DNA from: Undaria pinnatifida | Lineage: Eukaryota > Sar > Phaeophyceae > Laminariales > Alariaceae | Reading direction: 5' to 3' | DNA: 64,000 nt | Assembly: GCA_012845835.1 (NCBI GenBank) | Contig: JABAKD010000019.1 | Coordinates: forward strand, 6,061,494-6,125,493 | Shown: positions 57,441 through 64,000 of the stretch, one piece after another | Layout: each line of letters starts with the position of its first letter | How positions within the stretch are numbered: the stretch's first letter is position 1 | Notes under the pieces: model-generated | Databases searched by the model: none | What the model was told of the DNA's origin: nothing | Seen by the model: only the letters and a program-made list of their open reading frames with translations | Position numbers and translations under genes: made by a program

Positions 57441-59494
57441 CCTGCCCACCTCAGGGATGTGACATCCGACATCACATTCATGGCACTCCTTACTCCATTC
57501 TCACAATTATTCTGAGGACTCAGTCTCAAGGCGTGAGCAGCAACTCAGTCAGTCGTTACCTTGGAGTCGCCTGCCCTTACCTTTCACCTGTTAACCTTGG
57601 ACAGCATTCCCCCCCTTTGCGTTTCGCTGTATCGAGCGAACGAAAGCCTAGGTTGTGCTATCGTGTTCCGGCAGACCTTTGGCGTCGCGATATGCATGCA
57701 TGCGATATCAAGCGCATTGGACAGGCATGTACGTGCTAACGACGAGCACGCACCCATAAAGCATGTCGAGAGCATTGAACATGTCAACGACGAGCATGCA
57801 TTCCTTCATGATGAAATAATGAGAACATGCACGGAGCATGCAGTCATGAAAGGGCCAGATGGAGCCCCAGAGTCCAGCGATGTTTCCGTTCATCTGGGGA
57901 GTAAGCCCGGAGACTCACAACGCAGAGCCTCAAGTACGCGCTTGGTGCATTCTGGCGTTCACGGCGTGGCCACTCTGCCCCCCCCCCCTTTACGTTGTCC
58001 CGGAAAAAAATAGCAAAGTGCGCGCAACCACAAAAAATCTGATTACCCCCTCTACAGAAACAAAATATCAGTGCTCGCCGCTTCGTCTATGCATTCAACT
58101 TCCTCTTCAAAACTCGCAGTAGCTTTATTCTGACGCCAGACAACAACGTGTAGTTGATTATATATGTCCCATAATGGTAAAGTGCGTGGTGTTAAGCAAC
58201 GTTAGTTTCCAAACACAACATCTTCTGTTTAGGTGTGCCCTCACCAGCGTCACCAGTATTATTTCTGGCTTCGCGGTTTTTATGTTTTCTCGGTTCAAAC
58301 GAACCGTTTCTAGAGTTTATCGTTTTTTGGTGTTATTACGCGAGATGCTCTTCTTGTCTGGTTGGTTTTTGTTTTTGATAAAACTAAACATGAAAACACG
58401 GCCTTTGCGATGGCATAATCCTTCAATATAGAGGAGATATACTGGTATACCAGCATAGTTTTCTCATTTAATACTAATAACTTATTCCATGTTATCACAT
58501 TATTATATGATCTGTGGCCTCGTTCCTTTGTTTTTGCGGGCACGCCGAAAACATCATGTTTCGTAGACTATTGCTTGCCAGGTTTCATTTAGCCACTTGT
58601 GAGCTGTTTGTTCAACTCCAATTTCGCATGTTGTTTTGCATTTCGGTACGATGCTCTGTCAGATTGGTGGTATACGTATACGCAAACCAAAAATGTATCA
58701 CATAGTTAAATCACTCCTCCGGAGCAGCTGTAGCATTTTATAGAGTTGCTTCGAATGTGTCGGCGACCAATTTAAGAGTCGATAACTCATCTTTGCAAAC
58801 TGTGTAATACTCCGGCCACCGTTCACGGATACATTTCTTTTTGAAGAGGTATGTCAATATCTTCCCTGGTTTTTGTCAGGATGTGGCGGAAATAGGCATC
58901 CTGACAGGATGGACAGGGCGATTTCGATTGTGCATTTCTGTTCATGTCGGTCAATACCCATTCTGACCTGTATGACCATTATTACTGATACTTACATCTT
59001 GCCTTTTTTCTTTTCTTTTCTTTCCTTCGTTTCTACCGTCCTCCGTTGTTTCAGTAAACAGCAACAGTCTGGACACTGTTGCAGTACTTAAAATGTATTT
59101 ATGTCTGCTTTTGCCATTGTTAGTTGAGTTGGATGATGCCTCGAAACATTAATATACTTTCGGTCATACTTCGAAGTAATGATACAACGATACACCGTCT
59201 CAACGTCTCAAAAGCATGGGAATAGCGTGACTCCATAGCAGTAAATTGCAACGTTGTACATGTTACAGAGTAGCGTACTTCTCCATGAAATATTGTACCT
59301 GGTACATGATGTAGAGTACAGTATGTAATATCGTCAACCAACTTCAGGTTCCCACGGTTGGCACAAAAGTTGGAATCATATGTTTGCTACCAATTACTAG
59401 GACTGTCTATGAAGCGAGCTCACTCGTGTTGTTGTCCCCGAAATCCTCGACGAGATACCAGCGAGGAGCGGAAAAAGTTAAGAGGATAGACACG
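57440..59494. other. Gene-free, locally AT-rich interval
   Basis: No coding segment or RNA gene was recognised. The only identified item is repeat family B copy 3 (58740-58822, minus). A run of GAGCATG/CATGCA motifs near 57700-57850 gives short spurious frames. Confidence 0.5.
58740..58822 (-). repeat. Dispersed repeat family B, copy 3
   Basis: The reverse complement reads GCCGGAGTATTACACAG, TTTGCAAAGATGAGTTATCG and ACTCTTAAATTGG, closely paralleling 17147-17222. Confidence 0.6.
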
Positions 59495-60019
59495 ATGCCC
59501 AGGACGCGCTCGTCGGCAACGCCAGGCCGGGCGCCCACACCCGCTCCGACGCCCGCACCTGGCCCTGCACCCGGGGCGTCTCCAGCGCTTTCGCCGATTT
59601 CGTCCGCTTCACCGCTGCCTCCCCCGAATCCGCGGCGCGACACGGCGGTGCGTGTGACCCCATCGACTCCGCTGGGCCAACTCCCGTGTTTCACGGCGAT
59701 TCTGGGGGCGCCCCCGACGCTAGACGTCACCAGGGTCTTCACTCCCGACAACATGAGTTGTGGGGAGGGATCCAGGCAGGAACTCGTCCTACACCTCCAA
59801 CCAATCCTCACGAAGTTTGCGCCAATTCCGGGATCGGAATATTTTTTGACGGTGTGCGAGGAGGCCGAGGAAAAAGCCCATAGCGCACGCGGGGTGGGGT
59901 CGGCTTCATTTCGTTGCAACGAGGCTAAGGCGATGGTGGTGGCCCATGTGGTGGACCTCCTGCGACGGTGGTTGGCTTACGACGAGCCTGCCTCCGCCGC
60001 ACGATATTTATTGAAATAA
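59495..60019 (+). CDS. Unknown 174-residue protein, Pro/Ala-rich N terminus
   Basis: ATG at 59495 (CACGATGCCC context), stop at 60017-60019; the frame is also open upstream to 59384. Residues 1-50 are rich in Pro, Ala and Ser (PTPAPTPAPGPAPG). The rest is of ordinary composition and ends with a helix-like AKAMVVAHVVDLLRRWLAYD. No family is recognised. It lies just upstream of the gag-like and recombinase frames and could be part of the same element, or an unrelated gene. Confidence 0.4.
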   Translation: MPRTRSSATPGRAPTPAPTPAPGPAPGASPALSPISSASPLPPPNPRRDTAVRVTPSTPLGQLPCFTAILGAPPTLDVTRVFTPDNMSCGEGSRQELVLHLQPILTKFAPIPGSEYFLTVCEEAEEKAHSARGVGSASFRCNEAKAMVVAHVVDLLRRWLAYDEPASAARYLLK

Positions 60020-60040
60020 ATAAATAAATTTTGAATATTA

Positions 60041-60375
60041 CTTTATACCGTCTGGAGCTGCTAGTGGTTTACAGCGCGGCTGGTTGGCGAGTATGTTAAG
60101 GACAAGTGCTACAGGCGTTGCCCGTGCCGCACGATATTCTCGAGTTCGCAGGACTCTCCGGCGTCGCCGGGGGTACCCTCCAGCGTGGCTGGTTGTTCTG
60201 GCGTTGCCACCTGCAAGCAGCGCTGCTGTTTCGGCGGTCTGTTTCAACGAGATTGCCTCTACCGCACGAGGTTCATTTAAAATATTAATTTATTTATTCA
60301 GTTGAATGTTATTCTATACCGCCTGGAGCTGCCAGCGGTATACAGCGCTGCTGTTTGGCGAGTACGTTCAGGTTA
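60041..60375 (+). repeat. Direct repeat pair with AAAT-rich spacer
   Basis: TATACCGYCTGGAGCTGCYA, followed by GTTTACAGCGC/GTATACAGCGC and TTGGCGAGTAYGTT, occurs at about 60046-60100 and 60320-60375. Both are preceded by TTTATT/AAATAAAT-rich sequence. Confidence 0.65.
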
Positions 60376-60730
60376 AGGGTTCCAGGCGCTGCCGGGGCCC
60401 ACGTTGGCAGAACTGTAAGATTTCGAACGGTCGGATCTCGTCGTCTATTTACGGCTTAGCAGTCTCGGCGAGTGCACCGCCTATGCGCCTCGCCAGGGCA
60501 CGATGCCCTCAGCGGTACTGGTTGGCCGACCACCGTTGGTTTCCTGGTTGACAGTCTCTTACGGAGTTGAAATCTCTGCGGCAGTGGGCATGTGATCGTG
60601 CGCGGCACACCAGTATCGAGCGGCCCGTCATTCGGGTCAGGTTACCGTGCTCTGTTCCTCGGCGCCAAGGCTTACCATGGGGCTTCCTCTCTTCTTTGTA
60701 TCGTGTGTCTTCGCCCTGCGCTAATCACAG

Positions 60731-61478
60731 ATGGGTTTGCTCATCGTAAACATTGTCCGGGTTATGCGGAACTCTGACGAGCGGTACTCGTGGTTCGATC
60801 TGGAAGACGCCCTTCTGCAGGCTTCTCGCCTGGCCCAGGACACAGGGCTCGAACGTGAGCGAACAATCCTTGACAAGGTGATATTCCGCGGGCAGCGGAT
60901 GATGAGTCTATGTCCTTCCCAACACAAGGGGAGTAGAGCAAACACAACTCCCTCGGGACGTCAAGGCGCTCCATCGGGTCCGGAAGGCGAACGGTCTCCC
61001 GGCCGCAGCGCTGGGCGGGGGGTTAGGGGCTAGGCTGTCTTCCGCCGCCCAGGCTCAGCGGCCGCACGTTGGCCACCCCAAAAGAGGGGGGTACCCAGGG
61101 GGGAGCGTTTATAACCCACCTGCCCGCGGGCCGTCGGTGTTCGCGGGGCCGCCGGTCATCATTCCGCTGCACGGGGGTCAAGGAAAAGGGCGGTCCAAGG
61201 CTAGGGCCGGCCAGCCGGGGCAAAGTCACGGCCAGGCCGGTAAGGGCCACTCCCAACCTTTGTCGAACCAAAAACTGGCGATAACCAACATGGAAAATAA
61301 GCGCGTGCAGGACATGTACCAAGACCATCAGGAAGTACCCGGGGCATCTACCTGCGACTCCTGTCGCGGAAAGCAGCGGAACCCCAACCACCACCACCTG
61401 CTGTGCCCCTTCACGATTTGTCGCAAGTGCAAGCGTGGGGGGCACCGCTCGAATACCTGTCCGTATTTGATCGATTAG
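60731..61478 (+). pseudogene. Gag-like zinc-knuckle protein with frame break
   Basis: The first part (60731-61033) encodes a helical segment (SWFDLEDALLQASRLAQDTG) and a Ser/Gly/Arg-rich stretch. The second part, in the next frame, is open from well before the first frame's stop and ends at 61478 with CDSCRGKQ and a CX2CX4HX4C knuckle (CRKCKRGGHRSNTC). A one-base frame difference at the G run 61017-61022 separates them. The zinc knuckle suggests a nucleic-acid-binding Gag-like protein of a mobile element. The frame break may be decay, programmed shifting or a sequence error. Confidence 0.45.
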
Positions 61479-62584
61479 CGTGGACAGGAGCCATGGGGAC
61501 GGCTAGTTTTCCCTTTGGGTGCCCTGGGGAGCCTTGATTGCTAAACTTTCCTTGTTCGGTAGCATTCAGTGGTAGGAATAGACATTCTTTTCTCGGAAGG
61601 GGGGTCCCTTTCGACACCGGGTGAAACATCGAGAGTTCATATAGACATACCTGGTGTATATATATCTCGTTCATTACCTGGTTGAGCCTGGCCGTACCCT
61701 TGAGTAATGATAGGATGGGTACCCATCCTCGATATTCCAAGAGCACATCACGCTGGGCGGCAGACAGGGGTCTGCGTATGGGCACGGGTTTCTGTCGTTG
61801 CGACAGGCGAGGGACGGTTTGAGCTTTAGTGAGTTGGGACGAAGCTGGCCCCCGGGTCGTATATATACATATATATATTCATATTGACAGTCGATTGCTA
61901 GGTATTTCACTGCCCATCGAGTTTGGGTTCGCCCCCTTTAGACGGGGGGTACTTGATATTTGGGGTCCGACACGGAGGTGTTGGAGGTACGCAAGCGCGT
62001 CATATAACGGTCCGGCGGGGCGACCGAGGAATCCCTCGGCCCCACGGTCGTCAACAAAAACTTTCGTCGTCACGTTACCCCGTTACCCCATTAGGTTTGA
62101 GGCACTGGCGTGACTCGCCCCCCCCCCCGCCCCCCCTCGTTGCCCCTTACGTCTTTGCTATGGGACGCTTGGGCGTCTACTCGTGGGATCTGCCTTTGGG
62201 TGTTGCTTCCCACCACCGGGGATGGCCGGGCATATTAGCATATGGCAGAGTGCAACGCGCACGCGGTGATTCTCGTCCCGCATACAAAAACGTATTGGTT
62301 TCCGCAGGCGAAACAGGCCACGGTCCGATCTAGGGTTGTAGCCAGGAGGGGTCAAGAGGGTGTATTCCAGTGGCCTAGTCAGGACGGCACCCTTAAAAAG
62401 TGGCGGTACCCTAGGTGGCCCATGGTAGCATACTAGGTGGATTTCCGCTGCGGCTGAATGTTAATTTCCATTTCTGCGTTATTCGTTGTCTGTTGGGTGT
62501 CGGTACTGGTTTGTGCAGAGTGCCTCGCGACATCTCGGGGGGGGGAGGCCGTTCTCACGGGCACCTAGCCGAGTCGGGATCTTC
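61479..62584 (+). other. Interval between gag-like and recombinase frames
   Basis: No reverse transcriptase or RNase H motif was found in any frame. Short frames (for example 62242-62436) have no recognisable domain. A TATATATACATATATATATT stretch occurs near 61860. Confidence 0.4.
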
Positions 62585-63925
62585 ATGCGGCAAGAGCTCT
62601 GCACTAAGTGTTACTCGTCGAACGTGCTGCAGTTTAACTTTTGTTGGCATTGCGGCACACCTCCGTACCGTGGACCACCGGTCCCGCGGGATCCGAGGGT
62701 ACCACCGGTCTAGATTGATCTGGATAAACTGCGGGCCCGTCGCGACGTGGTGCTAGCAGGTATGGCGCAACAACCCGGGCAACAACGGAAGTGCAAGGTA
62801 GCCGATGATTTCGATGCATTCCTCCGCGCTTATTCGGCTGGGCTTCACGGGCGGGAATCTGGGATCGATCACGATGTGTTTGCTTGGTGTTGCTACCTTG
62901 ACTCACACGGGAAGGGTACCACTTGGGTGCACGACGTGTCATGCTCCAACGTTGGCTCCAACACCGCCGACGACTGCCCGGCTGCTACGAACTGCGCACA
63001 ACGATATGCGGCCAATTCTCTCGACAAAGGCAAAGTATCTAAGTCAAAAATGGCCTACCGGGAGCAGCTCGGCAGGGGGGAGGATTGGGACCCGGTTGGG
63101 AAGCTCGGTAACCCTTGCTCGAGTCAGCTGGTCAACGCCTACCTCTCGTACGTTAGTGTAGAGCAGAAGCGGGTAGGAGTCCCGGTTAACCAAGCGAACC
63201 CCACGTTAGCGCACGTGTTGGCCGAGTTACGGGAAGACATGCGATCATGGGCGCAGCTCGTGGAGTCTTTGGCTCAGCGAATTGCTATCACTAGGGACAT
63301 CGCCTTGTATTCTCTAGCATATGCTTCTATGAGGCGGGGGCACGACCTGTCCTTCACTAAAAGATCACAGGCTCTGCGCCTTCCACAGTCTAGGGGGCTG
63401 GTAGTTAACTTTCAATTGGGAAAGACGTTGAGAAAGTCTAGCGAGGCAGTCGTGGTGTTGGCGGACAACGAATGCGCTCAAATTTGTGAGTTCCAGGGGG
63501 TCACGGAATACATTTCGGCAGCGTATAGTGTCGATTGGGACCTCGCCAAAGGACATTTGTTTCCGGTAGTTTTGCCAGGTGGGGGTCGGGGAGACGTCGC
63601 GCTGACTGCACCGCGCATGGTCACAGCGCTGCAGGGGCGCCTGCGAGCGGCCGGGCTGCCCAGTAAGTTAACAATGCATTCATTTCGCTCAGGCGGCTCC
63701 CTGAGTAAGTCGCTAGCAGGAACCCCAATGGACGAGATCATGCACATGGGCGGCTGGAAGACGGAGAGCATGGCACGATACTATCTTGGGTCTACCATTA
63801 GTACGAGGGTAGCAGGGGCTAAGCTGCAACGGGAGCAGGCTTGTGCCGATGCCTCCGGCTTGCCACTGTCGCCGGCCTTCGCGGAAGATTTTGCTGCATG
63901 TTCGCCGAAGTTCCATTTTAAGTAA
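62585..63925 (+). pseudogene. Zinc-ribbon tyrosine recombinase with in-frame TAG
   Basis: Tyrosine recombinases cut and rejoin DNA through a covalent Tyr intermediate. From ATG 62585 the frame encodes a zinc ribbon (CTKC...CWHCG), is stopped by TAG at 62711-62713, and resumes in the same frame to 63925. The downstream part has an N-terminal helical core-binding region and a catalytic domain with the first Arg in YASMRRGHDLSF (about 63,332), the HxxR box HSFRSGG (63,677-63,688) and GGWKTESMARYYLG carrying the Trp and the candidate Tyr (about 63,780). If translation restarts after the stop, the recombinase domain alone could still be made. The upstream zinc-knuckle frame and absence of a polymerase fit a Crypton-like or decayed DIRS/Ngaro-like element that continues past the window. 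Confidence 0.7.
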
Positions 63926-64000
63926 TGTAAGTGTGGGTGGGTTGAGGTAACATGGCTCCAGGCTGGTGGTCAGAAAAGAGAGAAGTTCGGGTGGAACCAC

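Overview
The window looks like nuclear DNA of a stramenopile, most likely a brown alga of the Ectocarpus type. This is inferred from genes cut into many exons by introns of several hundred bases, GC-rich exons with Ser/Gly/Ala/Glu-rich insertions, dense simple repeats, and the mix of LINE, Mutator-like and tyrosine-recombinase elements. No operon-like packing, Shine-Dalgarno sites or CRISPR arrays were seen. Exons were located by family conservation and canonical splice sites. Nearly all open reading frames outside the exons listed here are shadows or repeat translations.

Layout. (1) 1-3344, plus strand: the last exons of a mitochondrial carrier family gene whose start lies left of the window. 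(2) 3345-7806: no gene; minisatellites and an AT-rich stretch. (3) 7807-30567, minus strand: a complete 21-exon gene for the 160-kDa subunit of cleavage and polyadenylation specificity factor (CPSF1). It is enlarged to about 2,750 residues by low-complexity linkers. Its introns hold simple repeats, a degenerate LINE fragment, two GGGTC-rich palindromic elements and a duplicated piece of exon 14. All exon phases fit together except for three +1 frame breaks, each assignable to a G homopolymer. (4) 30954-42738: a complete Mutator-like DNA transposon (MULE) with 296-bp terminal inverted repeats and a perfect 10-bp target-site duplication. Its minus-strand gene appears to join an OTU-type cysteine protease domain, coiled-coil/acidic segments, a DDE transposase core and a C-terminal SWIM zinc finger. 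It lies 387 bp upstream of the CPSF1 start codon. (5) 45229-48833, plus strand: a complete four-exon gene for the histone N-alpha-acetyltransferase NatD (NAA40), divergent from CPSF1. (6) 48834-59494: no recognised gene; degenerate tandem and dispersed repeats. (7) 59495-64000: an unknown Pro/Ala-rich reading frame, a zinc-knuckle gag-like reading frame with a frame break, and a tyrosine recombinase reading frame with an internal stop. The last two are probably parts of a decayed Crypton/DIRS-like element continuing beyond the window.

CPSF1 (pre-mRNA 3' end recognition) and NAA40 (acetylation of histone H4/H2A N termini) are housekeeping genes that would form a divergent pair about 2.9 kb apart if the MULE were absent. 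The most interesting parts are the intact-looking OTU-MULE and the repeated occurrence of duplicated splice-site sequences (carrier intron, CPSF1 introns 4 and 14, and the 53-55 kb region).
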